Assembly: GCA_937884755.1 (NCBI GenBank)
Contig: CAKZYJ010000399.1
Location: forward strand, 1-58,110
DNA length: 58,110 nucleotides
DNA from: an uncultured Flammeovirgaceae bacterium
Lineage (GTDB): Bacteria > Bacteroidota > Bacteroidia > Cytophagales > Cyclobacteriaceae
Reading direction: 5' to 3'
The notes under the pieces are model-generated. The model had not been told where the DNA came from. It saw only the letters and a list, made by a program, of their open reading frames with translations, and searched no databases. Position 1 is the stretch's first letter. Every line of letters starts with the position of its first letter. A program made the translations under genes and the position numbers. Below, piece after piece: positions 25,598-34,958 of this stretch.

Positions 25598-25676
25598 TGC
25601 GCAAGGATTTTTTTCTTAGCGTTTGTTTAAGGTTGATAGTTGGCCCCGAGTGCTTAATTGCACTCGGGGTTTTTTT
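25598..25676 (+). ncRNA. Candidate small RNA of about 80 nt
   Basis: A promoter-like sequence, a short leader without an open frame and a textbook terminator follow each other on the plus strand, between two minus-strand genes that do not need any of them. The 5' end is estimated as 12 bases after the -12 element. I could not assign it to a known RNA family by sight. Confidence 0.45.
25644..25676 (+). terminator. Strong rho-independent terminator of candidate sRNA
   Basis: CCCCGAGTGC (25644-25653) and GCACTCGGGG (25660-25669) form a perfect 10-bp stem with loop TTAATT, followed by seven T. The T tract is on the plus strand only; on the minus strand the hairpin is not followed by T, so it does not serve the aminotransferase gene. 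Confidence 0.85.
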
Positions 25677-26847
25677 ATAGTACCTGCTGAATACTATCTA
25701 CTAAACGGTCTATATCCTGCTCCTGATTATACACGTGAGGAGATACCCGAATAGAGTCGCCTCGTACTGAAACGCTGATTTTAGCGTTCTTGAGCCCTTT
25801 TTGCAGGGTTTCCATAGATGCTCCAGATGGTAATCGTATCCCGAAAAGATGCCTTCCTCGCTGGGTTTCATTTTCCACCCAACAGCCCAATTCCCTTAGC
25901 CTAGCTACTGAACTATTGGTGATTTCCTGACAATGAGACTGTACATAGTCCGGTCGCCAATCGAGTACTTCTTCCAGGGCTCTTCCCATCATGGGAATAG
26001 TTATGAAGTTACTTCGCTGACCCATATCATAACGCAGAGCTTTAGGTTGATAATGGTCTTGGTAATTGACTAAGTTAGTAAAATCTTCGCTCTTGTAGCG
26101 GGCAATCCACCCCTCTTCTAGTGGTTCACCCTCATCGAAATAGTCATTAAAGAAACCCAAAGTGATGCCATAAGGCCCCATCAGCCACTTATAACCCGCG
26201 CAAATCAAAGCATCAGGCTGGATTTCGGCTGCGTTGAAGGATAAAGCTCCTACTGACTGGGTGCCGTCCACTACTAGTAAGGCATTTACCTCATGCGTTC
26301 GCTGCCTGATCTCATGCAGGTTAAAGAGCGTACCGTCCGACCAGTGGGTATGCGGAATAGCAACCATACAGGTCTGATTATCAATAGCTTCCAGTAAATA
26401 CTGATTCCACCGTAATCCTCGGTTCTCCAACCCAGAGGGGACAGCAATTGTGCGTAACTCAGCGTCAGCTTCTGAGACTTTTTTGCGCCAAGGATATACG
26501 TTACTAGGGAACTGTTCGCCTACGACGACGATATTTTCACCCTTAGAAATTCGTAGGTTTTTAGCAACGATGGCCATACCGTAGGAAACCGAAGGAATAA
26601 TAGCAACTCGTTGATAGTCAGAAATATTGATTAACCGAGCAAATAATTTTCTGATGTGATCAATTTCCTCGAAAAACTCGTAATGGCCGTATTGAGTAGG
26701 CAATCTTTTCTTCTGCAAACCAATAATACCCGCCTCTTCTACCGATTTTAATAACGGTGCCATATAGGCGCAATTAAGGTAGCTAATGTCTTCAGGTAGG
26801 GAAAACTGATGCTGATGGTGTTTAGTAAGCGTAAATTCCGGTGGCAT
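25675..26847 (-). CDS. Class V aminotransferase-fold PLP enzyme
   Basis: A 390-residue member of the cysteine desulfurase/kynureninase-like fold type I group. PLP lysine is Lys220 in 'GYKWLMGPYG', with 'LLVVDGTQSVGAL' as the aspartate-containing strand before it and 'IPHTHWSDG' upstream. A role as aminotransferase, desulfurase-like or lyase enzyme cannot be decided from the sequence. It stands as a single gene, with the candidate sRNA behind it. Confidence 0.8.
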   Translation of the reverse strand: MPPEFTLTKHHQHQFSLPEDISYLNCAYMAPLLKSVEEAGIIGLQKKRLPTQYGHYEFFEEIDHIRKLFARLINISDYQRVAIIPSVSYGMAIVAKNLRISKGENIVVVGEQFPSNVYPWRKKVSEADAELRTIAVPSGLENRGLRWNQYLLEAIDNQTCMVAIPHTHWSDGTLFNLHEIRQRTHEVNALLVVDGTQSVGALSFNAAEIQPDALICAGYKWLMGPYGITLGFFNDYFDEGEPLEEGWIARYKSEDFTNLVNYQDHYQPKALRYDMGQRSNFITIPMMGRALEEVLDWRPDYVQSHCQEITNSSVARLRELGCWVENETQRGRHLFGIRLPSGASMETLQKGLKNAKISVSVRGDSIRVSPHVYNQEQDIDRLVDSIQQVL

Positions 26848-26994
26848 GAATAGAATAATTTTCGTGTTAAATTACAGCTTGGAGAGGCATCAATCAACCA
26901 ATTGTCGTTGATAAATAAGGCAGAATACCCCTAAAACAGGTCGCTTTTCCAGATTTTGGAATTTTTTCCCTTTGTGGGACAGAATGCACTAATT

Positions 26995-27708
26995 ATGATA
27001 GAGACTTCTGGGCAAGAAAGTATAGAAAATAATATCGCTCCCCGAATAACTACTCAGTATATATGGAACGAAGTGTTAAAAACACTAAGCTGGGAAAAAG
27101 GCTTTTTCTTCACGGCTAAAGAACTACTACTAAAACCGGGAGCCACCATTCGAGCCTATCTACAGGGCGAACGAAAGAAATACTCCAATCCGCTCCGTTT
27201 TCTAGTATTCGTTACGGCTGCAGTCACCTTGCTCACCATTAACCTGGATTTGTTTGGCCAGTTATACCGTGATACTGGAACACTGTCGGCAGAAGGAACT
27301 GCCCAGCAGACGCAAAATGCTGTAAAAAACTTTATCTACCAGTACTTCAATATCATAACATTTTTGTCTATCCCACTACTAGCAGTACTAAGTTACCTTT
27401 TCTTCAGGCGGAGGGGCTATAATTATGCCGAGCATCTGGTGGTAAATACATTTCTAATGACCGAAGGAATGTTGATCTACCTGCTAATCGTACCCGGATT
27501 GTATTACTATCCGGCAATCTTCAACCTGGTGTATCAGTTGGCTTGGTTAGCGTATTTTGTTTGGGGGTTCACATCTTTTCTTCAGGAACGAAGCTGGAAA
27601 GGAGTCATTAAAATTATCCTTTTTTGCTTGCTCAGTAGTTTTGTGATGATGCTGCTAGGAGTAATTATTAGTGTATTCTACTCGTTGTTTCAAAATCCTA
27701 CGATATGA
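26995..27708 (+). CDS. DUF3667-type membrane protein
   Basis: A 237-residue membrane protein. ATG 26995 is preferred over a TTG at 26956. The N-terminal soluble part ends in 'KPGATIRAYLQGERKKYSNPLRFL', the DUF3667 pattern, and four or five membrane helices follow. Function of the family is unknown. The stop codon overlaps the next start as ATGA. Confidence 0.75.
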   Translation: MIETSGQESIENNIAPRITTQYIWNEVLKTLSWEKGFFFTAKELLLKPGATIRAYLQGERKKYSNPLRFLVFVTAAVTLLTINLDLFGQLYRDTGTLSAEGTAQQTQNAVKNFIYQYFNIITFLSIPLLAVLSYLFFRRRGYNYAEHLVVNTFLMTEGMLIYLLIVPGLYYYPAIFNLVYQLAWLAYFVWGFTSFLQERSWKGVIKIILFCLLSSFVMMLLGVIISVFYSLFQNPTI

Positions 27709-28292
27709 TTGCTATTATTATTCTAGCCGCCGGGGAAGCTCGCCGAATGGGACAACCCAAACAACTGATGAAAATCCAGGGTCAGTCGCTGGTGCGGCGA
27801 GCAGTGCGTACCGCCCAGTTGGTCAGTGAGCAGGTAGTAGTAGTAACGGGAGCTTACCAGGAGCCGGTGTGGAAAGAGGTGGCAACCTTAGGAGTAACAA
27901 CTGTTCACAATGCCGAATGGGCCTCCGGCATGGGCTCTTCTATCAGCACTGGTATCCAAAAGGCCATGTCACTTTCTCCAGTGCCCAGCGCAGCGATCAT
28001 TATGCTATGCGACCAGCCTCTAGTAGATGAGGAGCTGCTAAAACAACTCATAAAAGTTCATAAGGATACGCGTAAACCGCTAGTGGCTTCCGCTTACCGC
28101 GATGTGCTGGGAGTTCCGGCCTTATTTGCCGTCTCCCTCTTTCGGGAATTACTAAAACTGCAAGGAAAGATTGGTGCGCAAAAAGTCATTGCCCGCTACG
28201 TATCTGAGGCTGCTTCAGTAGATTTTCCTCAAGGCAGCGATGATGTAGATACTCCCGAAGACTATGCTCGAGTTCAGAAGCTACTATCCTAA
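27705..28292 (+). CDS. MocA-like nucleotidyltransferase (Mo-cofactor cytidylyltransferase family)
   Basis: A 195-residue enzyme. The N-terminal 'LAAGEARRMGQPKQL' is the nucleotide-binding motif of the NTP_transf_3/MocA group; 'MLCDQPLV' carries the metal-binding aspartate; 'PALFAVSLFRELLKLQGKIG' and 'DVDTPEDY' complete the pattern. Relatives make molybdopterin cytosine or guanine dinucleotide from CTP or GTP. No molybdoenzyme or other mo-gene is visible here, so the exact role is open. It starts inside the stop codon of the DUF3667 gene. Confidence 0.8.
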   Translation: MIAIIILAAGEARRMGQPKQLMKIQGQSLVRRAVRTAQLVSEQVVVVTGAYQEPVWKEVATLGVTTVHNAEWASGMGSSISTGIQKAMSLSPVPSAAIIMLCDQPLVDEELLKQLIKVHKDTRKPLVASAYRDVLGVPALFAVSLFRELLKLQGKIGAQKVIARYVSEAASVDFPQGSDDVDTPEDYARVQKLLS

Positions 28293-28400
28293 AATTGACT
28301 TCGTTACGGCAGTGAGATTCGGTAAAAACGTCTTTTGGCATGGATAAAGAGAGGCAATCGTTTATCTTTAAGAGTTTGAGAGATTAATAACTACGTACGT

Positions 28401-28838
28401 ATGACCTATACCTATCTAATTATCAGTACAACATTTTACGCATTCATATCTATTTTTTCCTGGCCGGACGCCAAAGATTATACACCTTCTCCACTAACCG
28501 AACCAGATTTGGAAGAGAGTATTAAGCTAGGTGAAGCAATTTATCAGGGCTATTGTCTAGCCTGCCATATGAACGAAGGTGAGGGCCTTCCCGGTGCTTT
28601 CCCTCCGCTCGCTAAATCTGATTATCTGATGGCTGATAAGGAGCGCTCTATCCGTCAGGTGATGCACGGCTCAGAAGGCGAGATGGTTGTCAACGGTGAA
28701 ACCTATAACGGGGTGATGCCCCCGCAGCCCCTTTCTGACGAGGAAATTGCCCACGTACTGAACTTTGTTCGCAATAGCTGGGGCAACGAAGGCGAGGTAG
28801 TCACCTTTGCTGAAGTGAAGGCCATCCGGGATGAGTGA
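28401..28838 (+). CDS. Exported mono-haem cytochrome c
   Basis: A 145-residue class I cytochrome c. A signal-anchor at the start is followed by the haem motif Cys52-x-x-Cys55-His56 (CLACH), a 'GEGLPGAFPPLAKSDYL' loop and a likely axial Met106 in 'YNGVMPPQ'. 'DEEIAHVLNFVRNSWGN' is the C-terminal helix. It transfers electrons in the periplasm; this subtype often occurs with copper or PQQ/FAD dehydrogenases, none of which adjoins it here. Confidence 0.88.
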   Translation: MTYTYLIISTTFYAFISIFSWPDAKDYTPSPLTEPDLEESIKLGEAIYQGYCLACHMNEGEGLPGAFPPLAKSDYLMADKERSIRQVMHGSEGEMVVNGETYNGVMPPQPLSDEEIAHVLNFVRNSWGNEGEVVTFAEVKAIRDE

Positions 28839-28917
28839 TATTTGTTTGCTGTCTTCGTGAGAATACAATATTTCAGTTTGAAGGCCTTTGGCGAAGCGGT
28901 ACGGAGGATATGGAGCT

Positions 28918-28947
28918 AAAAAAGCGATAAGCCTGCTTGCCTATCGC
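28918..28947 (-). terminator. Terminator of the Spy-like gene
   Basis: Read on the minus strand, GCGATAGGC pairs with GCTTATCGC (one G-T pair) with a 6-base loop and is followed by six T. It lies 26 bases beyond the stop of the gene at 28974-29417. The plus strand has a weaker T run and may also use it for the cytochrome gene. Confidence 0.7.
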
Positions 28948-28973
28948 CTTTATTGAAGGAAAATATAATAAGC

Positions 28974-29417
28974 TTACTGGCTGGTAGAATCTTTCTTTCC
29001 TTTGCCCTTGCGTTTACCTCGGTGTTCACGAGCTTTACGTATAAATTCTTTTTTCTTCTCCTGATAGAGCTGCATCTGCTCTTCGCTGAGTACAGTCGCT
29101 AACTTTTCTTCTTTCTCCTGGTTTAGCTCCATCATCGCTCCGCGCATGGCTTCCCAGTCGCCCTCATTTTCATCTCGGGTTTCCTTCATTTTCATGGCGT
29201 ACTCCAGGTTCAGGTCGCCCACCTCGTTTTGTTGTTCCTCGGTTAAGGCCAGTAGGTCGGTCATAGAGGCGGTTAGTCTCTCGGCTCGTTCGGCAGGATC
29301 TCCCCCACCGCGACGCCCGTCTTCACGGCGACCACCTTCGGGCTGTGCCCAGGCGGCAGTTCCTATAACTAGAGCTAAAGCTAGGCTAAGATTTACTATT
29401 TTCTTCATCATGTTCAT
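28974..29417 (-). CDS. Spy/CpxP-like small periplasmic protein
   Basis: A 147-residue exported protein with signal peptide ending AWAQ. A low-complexity stretch rich in G, R and E follows, then helices with 'LALTEEQQNEVGDLNLEYAM' and 'EKEEKLATVLSEEQMQLYQE', the LTxxQ-type repeats of the Spy/CpxP and DUF4890 group. It ends in a lysine- and arginine-rich tail. A chaperone-like role is inferred from the family. Confidence 0.65.
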   Translation of the reverse strand: MNMMKKIVNLSLALALVIGTAAWAQPEGGRREDGRRGGGDPAERAERLTASMTDLLALTEEQQNEVGDLNLEYAMKMKETRDENEGDWEAMRGAMMELNQEKEEKLATVLSEEQMQLYQEKKKEFIRKAREHRGKRKGKGKKDSTSQ

Positions 29418-29601
29418 ATCTGTAAGGTTTAAATAATTTGAACCTTAGACCGGCCTACCACAGGAAGGTTTAATCCGACTGGTAAATTTTGCTTTCCCTC
29501 TACAAAGGAAATGAAAAATACTTAATTTATTACGTTGTTTTCAGTTGGTTTTATTCGCTTTTTTATTGTATTAAATTGTTCCTTACTATTACAAAAATAG
29601 T

Positions 29602-30210
29602 ATGAACATGAAAAATACATCAATCACATATTTGCATATACTAATAATTGCGATCTCTACTGTCGCTTCTGCCCAAGACCAACTTATTACCATCGATGGC
29701 GAAAAGATTTCCGCTGATATCAAGGAAGTAAGATTAGGCGAAATTGCCTACAGGGAGTCGAGAAACCCTTCGGGACCGCTGTATATCATACCCAAACAAC
29801 AAGTATACATGATTCAGTACCGTAATGGTACGAAGGAGGTTTTTTCTTATTCAGTAGGTGAGCAAGATGTCAACGAGCACTTCGTCAATGGTTCGCTACC
29901 TTCATCACAAGAATTGTACTTTCAAGGAAAATCAGATGCTAGAATGCATTATACAAAAACAGGAACAATGTGGGGGACCTTAGGTGCTACTGTTCTATAC
30001 GCGCCAGTGGGTTTGGCTACAGGCATTCTTTTAGGCATTGTACCGCCTAAAATAGAAGACACAGTTCCTGACTATAAGTTACTGAAATCGCCAGAATATA
30101 GAAGTGGGTATACCAAGAAAGCGAGGGGAAAAAAGTGGGGTGCTGCAGCTACAGGTTTCGGGATAGGCGTCGCTGTCAATATCATTGTATTTTCACTAGT
30201 CAGCAACTAA
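29602..30210 (+). CDS. Exported protein of unknown function with C-terminal membrane helices
   Basis: A 202-residue protein with signal peptide (cleavage near SAQD), a beta-rich domain ('LITIDGEKISADIKEVRLGE', 'IPKQQVYMIQYRNGTKEVF'), then two hydrophobic glycine-rich helices separated by a charged loop ('GTMWGTLGATVLYAPVGLAT', 'KWGAAATGFGIGVAV'). The base composition is richer in A+T than in its neighbours. No known family recognised. Confidence 0.6.
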   Translation: MNMKNTSITYLHILIIAISTVASAQDQLITIDGEKISADIKEVRLGEIAYRESRNPSGPLYIIPKQQVYMIQYRNGTKEVFSYSVGEQDVNEHFVNGSLPSSQELYFQGKSDARMHYTKTGTMWGTLGATVLYAPVGLATGILLGIVPPKIEDTVPDYKLLKSPEYRSGYTKKARGKKWGAAATGFGIGVAVNIIVFSLVSN

Positions 30211-30332
30211 CCACTCTATTTGAATATAGCATTTTGATCTGAAGCAAAGAATAGAAATCTTCCTGCTTGCCGTTATTTACCATACACACAGAAGCAAAAT
30301 ATAATATTATTTATGGCGTACAAGTAAAAATT

Positions 30333-30340
30333 TATTTTTG
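30333..30340 (+). promoter_or_regulatory. Candidate -7 element of the PD40-amidohydrolase operon
   Basis: TATTTTTG fits TAnnTTTG and lies in an A+T-rich stretch 66 bases before the TTG start at 30406. No -33 box is obvious. Confidence 0.3.
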
Positions 30341-30405
30341 TATTTATATAAAATAGTAATTTATTTGCTGCCTATCACTTCAATAGCTCCACATCTAACC
30401 TTACT

Positions 30406-33400
30406 TTGAAACACTACTATCTCAGTCTTCTGCTCCTGCCTTCTGTGCTCTTAATGTTGATCTCTTGCTCTGCGCCAGAGCAGGAATCAGCGGCTGTCAT
30501 CCCTTCAGTAGAAGTTGTTTTGCAGGAAGGTACGAATATGGCCGTAGCCCTATCGCCCGATAAACAGACTATGGCACTGGATGTGCAGGGAACTATCTGG
30601 TTACTGCCGGTTGACGGAGGTACAGCTACTCCTATCACCGATCCGCTCGGCGATTGTCACGAACCAGCCTGGTCGCCCAATGGCGAGCAGCTAGCGTTTC
30701 ACTCGTATCGGGACGGGAATTACCACATCTGGACTATCCAACGTGATGGAAGCCAACTACAACAGCTAACCAGTGGCCGCTTTGATCACCGGGAGCCGCA
30801 CTGGTCGCCCGATGGGCAGTATATCGTCTTTTCTTCTGATCGGAACGGCAGTTACGACCTCTGGGAGTTGGAACTGGCAACCCAGCAGTTAACCGCCCTG
30901 ACTGATCATACGGCTAACGAATATCATCCGGCCTACTCCCCTGATGGCGCACAGATTGCTTACGTATCAGAACAAGCTGATGGGCCGGGCATCTACGCTT
31001 TAGATAGAGCTGAAGGAAACGTTACTCAAGTAATTGACTCAGAAGGTAAGCTAGCTTCTCCGGCCTGGAGTCCAGATCAGCAGAAAATCACTTTTCTTCA
31101 GTACAGTGAGGGGACAGGAAAGTTAGCAGTGGCTTTTCCAAACTCGGATGCCCCTCCCCAGGTACTGAGTGCTGATGAAGATGTTTTTCCCTTCCGCTCG
31201 GCTTGGCAGTCGGATAGTAGCTTTTTCTACACCAGCGATGGTAAAATTAAGCAACGGGTGATCGGTCAGGAAGGAGCCACTACCATTCCTTTCGAAGCAG
31301 TAGTAACGCTGGAGCGCCCCTCCTATACTCGTAAAACATACGATTTTGACGATACTACTGCCCGTCCAGCACTGGGTAAAATGACCCCAGTAGTCTCGCC
31401 TGATGGCCAATCAGTTGCGTTTGCTGCATTGGGAGACATTTGGGTACAGTCCATTGCGGAGAAATCACTACGAGAAATTACCTACGATCCTTTTTTTGAT
31501 ATTGATCCGGCCTGGTCTCCCGATGGAACTCAACTAGCATTTGTATCGGATCGGGATGGTCAGATGAACCTATGGGTGAAAAACCTTAGTACAGAAGTAG
31601 AAACTCAACTGACTGATTTAGATCAAGCCGTTGGTTTCCCGGTGTGGTCGCCCAGTGGAGATCGCATTGCCTTTTACACCCGCGACGTTCGCAATGTTTG
31701 GGGGAGAGGACAACTTCACGTACTGACGGTAGCTACGAGCGAGCTGGTTTCGCTAGAAGACAGCTACTTTGTACCTAGCAAACCTACTTGGTCCCCAGAC
31801 GAATCTATGCTAGCACTAATGGTGCTGCAACCATACTCATCGCGCTACCGCGAGGGAATCAGTCAAATTCTGTATCTCCCGTTGGAAGATACCGTTCGTC
31901 GTTACCTATCCCCCGAAGAAGGTCGTACTCCTGCCATACGAAATGCGAATGGTCCCATCTGGTCACCCACGGGTCAGTCTATCGCTTACGTGCAGGATGG
32001 CGTTCTGTGGCATCTACCCGTAGATGAACGCGGAGAGCCTACTGCTGAACCAGAGCAACTTACTAACGAACTAGCCGCCTCGCCCAGTTGGACGGCTGAC
32101 GGAAAGTCGATTGTCTACATTGCCACCGACCAGCTCAAGAAGCTAGATATCACTACCGGAAAAACGGAGTCTATTCCCAATCTGCTGAGCTGGAAACCTG
32201 AAAAACCGACGGAAGCCTACGCTATCCATGCTGGACGTGTCTTCAACGGTTTGGATTCAACATATCAAGAAAACGTAGACTTACTGATTGAAAATAATCG
32301 GATAAAAGCTATTCAGCCTCACCAGGAAGGCCTGGGTGGATTAGTTATTGACGCCTCGGATAAAACTGTTATCCCGGGGCTATTTGAGATGCATACCCAC
32401 CAGCACGCTAGTGCGGGGGAAAGTTTGGGAAGAATCTGGCTAGCCTACGGAATTACATCGGTGCGAGAGCCAGGGGCTGATCCTTACGATGCATTGGAAC
32501 GAAAAGAATCTTGGGCTAGCGGAGTGCGTCCCGGCCCTCGGGAATTCTTCACTGGGGGCTTAACTGATGGTAGCCGCATTTACTATGGTTTGGCGAACAG
32601 TGTTATTCACGGCCCCCATATGGAATTAGAACTCGACCGAGCCGAACGTCTGGGTTACGATCTGATCAAGACCTACGTGCGAATGCCAGACTCGCTGCAA
32701 CAGCGAATTACCAAAGTAGCGCACGAAATAGGTATTCCGGTTTCTTCGCACGAGATTTATCCATCTACTAAGTACAATGTAGATGCAGTGGAGCATATTC
32801 GGGGTACCAGCCGCCGAGGTTACTCTATGAAGCAATCCGAACTCAAGAATACCTATGACGACGTAGTTCAACTATTGGTAAAGTCGCAAATGAATATTAC
32901 CCCTACTATGGGATTACAGGGGGGCTTTTATATTCTGGCCGATAAATACCCTGAAATTTACCAGAATCGGCAACTGATTGAATTATATTCTGAGGAGTAT
33001 CGTGCTCAGTTACAAGGGGCACCCCAACGTCTACGTAAGCTATTCCCGGGGTATTTAGCCAATATATCGACCATGCAGCAAGCTGTTACTCGTATCATGC
33101 GAGCCGGAGGTCGGGTAACAGCTGGCACTGACTCACCCTTTATTCCCTACGGTACCAGCTTACATACCGAAATGCAACTTTTTGTCGATGGCGGATTTAC
33201 CCCCTTTCAAACCCTGCAATCCGCCACTATCCGGGCAGCAGAAGCCGTAGGCGTAGCTGATGACTTAGGCACCATTGAAGAAGGTAAGGTGGCTGACCTA
33301 GTGATTGTGGATGGAGATCCACTGGCCAATATTTTTGACGCCTGGAATGTGACCATGACGGTAAAGAATGGCATCCGCTACGAAATTGATGAACTACTAA

Positions 33401-33417
33401 CTTCTCCTACCGACTGA
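30406..33417 (+). CDS. PD40 beta-propeller fused to amidohydrolase, lipoprotein
   Basis: A 1003-residue lipoprotein. The start codon is TTG: it is immediately followed by a leader with lipobox LISC, and no ATG lies close by. Residues 30-600 carry TolB-type repeats ('AWSPNGEQLAFHS', 'HWSPDGQYIVFSSD', 'AYSPDGAQIAYVS', 'AWSPDGTQLAFVSD'). The C-terminal 400 residues are an amidohydrolase: 'VIPGLFEMHTHQHAS' with the metal HxH, 'SSHEIYPS', 'GTDSPF' with the metal-binding Asp, and a returning 'ADLVIVDGDPL' strand. It is probably a periplasmic peptidase- or imidazolonepropionase-like hydrolase. It is coupled to the FAD oxidase gene 2 bases downstream. Confidence 0.85.
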   Translation: MKHYYLSLLLLPSVLLMLISCSAPEQESAAVIPSVEVVLQEGTNMAVALSPDKQTMALDVQGTIWLLPVDGGTATPITDPLGDCHEPAWSPNGEQLAFHSYRDGNYHIWTIQRDGSQLQQLTSGRFDHREPHWSPDGQYIVFSSDRNGSYDLWELELATQQLTALTDHTANEYHPAYSPDGAQIAYVSEQADGPGIYALDRAEGNVTQVIDSEGKLASPAWSPDQQKITFLQYSEGTGKLAVAFPNSDAPPQVLSADEDVFPFRSAWQSDSSFFYTSDGKIKQRVIGQEGATTIPFEAVVTLERPSYTRKTYDFDDTTARPALGKMTPVVSPDGQSVAFAALGDIWVQSIAEKSLREITYDPFFDIDPAWSPDGTQLAFVSDRDGQMNLWVKNLSTEVETQLTDLDQAVGFPVWSPSGDRIAFYTRDVRNVWGRGQLHVLTVATSELVSLEDSYFVPSKPTWSPDESMLALMVLQPYSSRYREGISQILYLPLEDTVRRYLSPEEGRTPAIRNANGPIWSPTGQSIAYVQDGVLWHLPVDERGEPTAEPEQLTNELAASPSWTADGKSIVYIATDQLKKLDITTGKTESIPNLLSWKPEKPTEAYAIHAGRVFNGLDSTYQENVDLLIENNRIKAIQPHQEGLGGLVIDASDKTVIPGLFEMHTHQHASAGESLGRIWLAYGITSVREPGADPYDALERKESWASGVRPGPREFFTGGLTDGSRIYYGLANSVIHGPHMELELDRAERLGYDLIKTYVRMPDSLQQRITKVAHEIGIPVSSHEIYPSTKYNVDAVEHIRGTSRRGYSMKQSELKNTYDDVVQLLVKSQMNITPTMGLQGGFYILADKYPEIYQNRQLIELYSEEYRAQLQGAPQRLRKLFPGYLANISTMQQAVTRIMRAGGRVTAGTDSPFIPYGTSLHTEMQLFVDGGFTPFQTLQSATIRAAEAVGVADDLGTIEEGKVADLVIVDGDPLANIFDAWNVTMTVKNGIRYEIDELLTSPTD

Positions 33418-33419
33418 CT

Positions 33420-34703
33420 ATGGCTAACCGAATTACCCGAAGAGACTTGTTAAAACAAGCCTCTACCCTAGCGTTAACGCCACTAGCGATTAACTCGGAA
33501 AAATGGACTACCATCAACTATAACTACGGTAGCAAACCATCCGCTGTGGTAGTAGGAGCTGGGGCTTTTGGTGGGTGGACGGCACTGTATCTGCTTCGTG
33601 AGGGCTACGATGTAACACTCTTTGATACCTGGGGACCGGGCAATGCTCGCGCCAGCTCGGGCGGCGAAACCCGCTTGGTTCGTAGTATGTACGGAGACAA
33701 ACGAGTGTACTTAGATCTGGCCCGAAGGGCACTCACGCTCTGGAAGGAGAACGAAGCGCAGTTTGACCAGCAACTTTTTTACCCTACCGGGTTGCTCATT
33801 TTCTGCCAGATGGAGCACTATGACTACGCTGAGCAGGCTCGCCCTCTGTACGAAGAAGCTCAGATGCCGCTAGAGTGGCTAGCTCCTGATGAAATAGCCC
33901 GCCGTTTTCCGCTGGTGCGAACAGACGATCTTCACCACGCGGTGTACGATCCATCGGCTGGATTTGTATTAGCCCGGGAGGCCTGCACTCAGGTAGTGAA
34001 GCAGCTAACTCGCGAAGGAGGGACATTCCAGCAAACGCAAGTGCTTCCTGGCGATACTCAGAGTGAGCAACTGAACGGAGTAAGTCTAGCCGATGGCAGT
34101 ACGATCACCGCCGACCGTTACGTGTTTGCCAACGGTCCCTGGTTGGGTGAAGCTTTTCCCGAATTACTACAAGATAAGCTACGCGTCACCCGTCAGCCGG
34201 TGTACATGTTTGGCTCGCCTTCGCAATTTTCGGCTACTTCTAAAGAAAGTCAATTACCCACCTGGATGAACCGGGACTTGGCGAACCAAGAACGGCACTA
34301 CGGTGTACCGGGAAATGACTACCGAGGTTTTAAGATAGGGTATGCCCCTGCCGATGCGAAGCCGTTTGACCCGACCAATGATCATCGTCTGGTTCAGCCG
34401 GAAGAAGTTGAGCAAACCCGAGCTTTACTAGCCTATCGGTTTCCGTTTATGAAAGATGCACCCTTGCTGGAAAGCCGCGTTTGCCAGCATACCGATACGT
34501 TCGATAAGCATTTCATTATGGATCGCCACCCCGATTTACAAAATACCTGGATACTAGGGGGGGGCGCCGGACATGCTTTCAAGCATGCGCCTGCATTAGG
34601 AGAGTTGGCGGCTCAACTGATTACCGATCAGAAGGATGTTCCGTCTCTTTTTTCTTTTCAGCGTTTTTCTTCGACTAATGGCTTCACCCGTCAGCATCAT
34701 TGA
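33420..34703 (+). CDS. Tat-exported FAD-dependent amine oxidase (sarcosine oxidase-like)
   Basis: A 427-residue DAO-family flavoenzyme. 'TRRDLLKQAS' at the N-terminus is a Tat signal. The FAD motif GAGAFGG is at residues 46-52, then 'ARASSGGETRLVRSMYGDKRVY', typical of monomeric sarcosine/N-methyltryptophan oxidases, and 'HTDTFDKHFIMDRHP' plus 'GGGAGHAFKHAPALGELA' at the C-terminus. The substrate is probably a secondary amine or amino acid, in the periplasm. It begins 2 bases after the amidohydrolase stop, so the two act in one pathway. Confidence 0.85.
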   Translation: MANRITRRDLLKQASTLALTPLAINSEKWTTINYNYGSKPSAVVVGAGAFGGWTALYLLREGYDVTLFDTWGPGNARASSGGETRLVRSMYGDKRVYLDLARRALTLWKENEAQFDQQLFYPTGLLIFCQMEHYDYAEQARPLYEEAQMPLEWLAPDEIARRFPLVRTDDLHHAVYDPSAGFVLAREACTQVVKQLTREGGTFQQTQVLPGDTQSEQLNGVSLADGSTITADRYVFANGPWLGEAFPELLQDKLRVTRQPVYMFGSPSQFSATSKESQLPTWMNRDLANQERHYGVPGNDYRGFKIGYAPADAKPFDPTNDHRLVQPEEVEQTRALLAYRFPFMKDAPLLESRVCQHTDTFDKHFIMDRHPDLQNTWILGGGAGHAFKHAPALGELAAQLITDQKDVPSLFSFQRFSSTNGFTRQHH

Positions 34704-34798
34704 TTTTTAAAATCTACCCCACAATTAAGAGACTTCCTTAGCAAAATTCGAATATGAACTTTGTTAAGAGAAAATTTTAAAAAAAATAGCTGATGGGG

Positions 34799-34828
34799 TT
34801 GTTTTCTAATAAGACCTAATCTATTTTG
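34799..34828 (+). promoter_or_regulatory. Candidate promoter of susC/susD
   Basis: TTG (34799-34801), a 20-base spacer and TATTTTG (34822-34828) approximate the Bacteroidota -33/-7 pair, although the -7 box is one base short of TAnnTTTG. It lies 130 bases before the SusC start. Confidence 0.3.
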
Positions 34829-34958
34829 CGGTTCTGTTAAAATACAAAATATAATTTTTACTACACTCTTTTCTCTAGTACTTCTACCTACTGTCTGACT
34901 TTATTCCCGTCTATTGTTCTAGACTTATTTCTGTATTCATAACGTAAATAATCTACCT

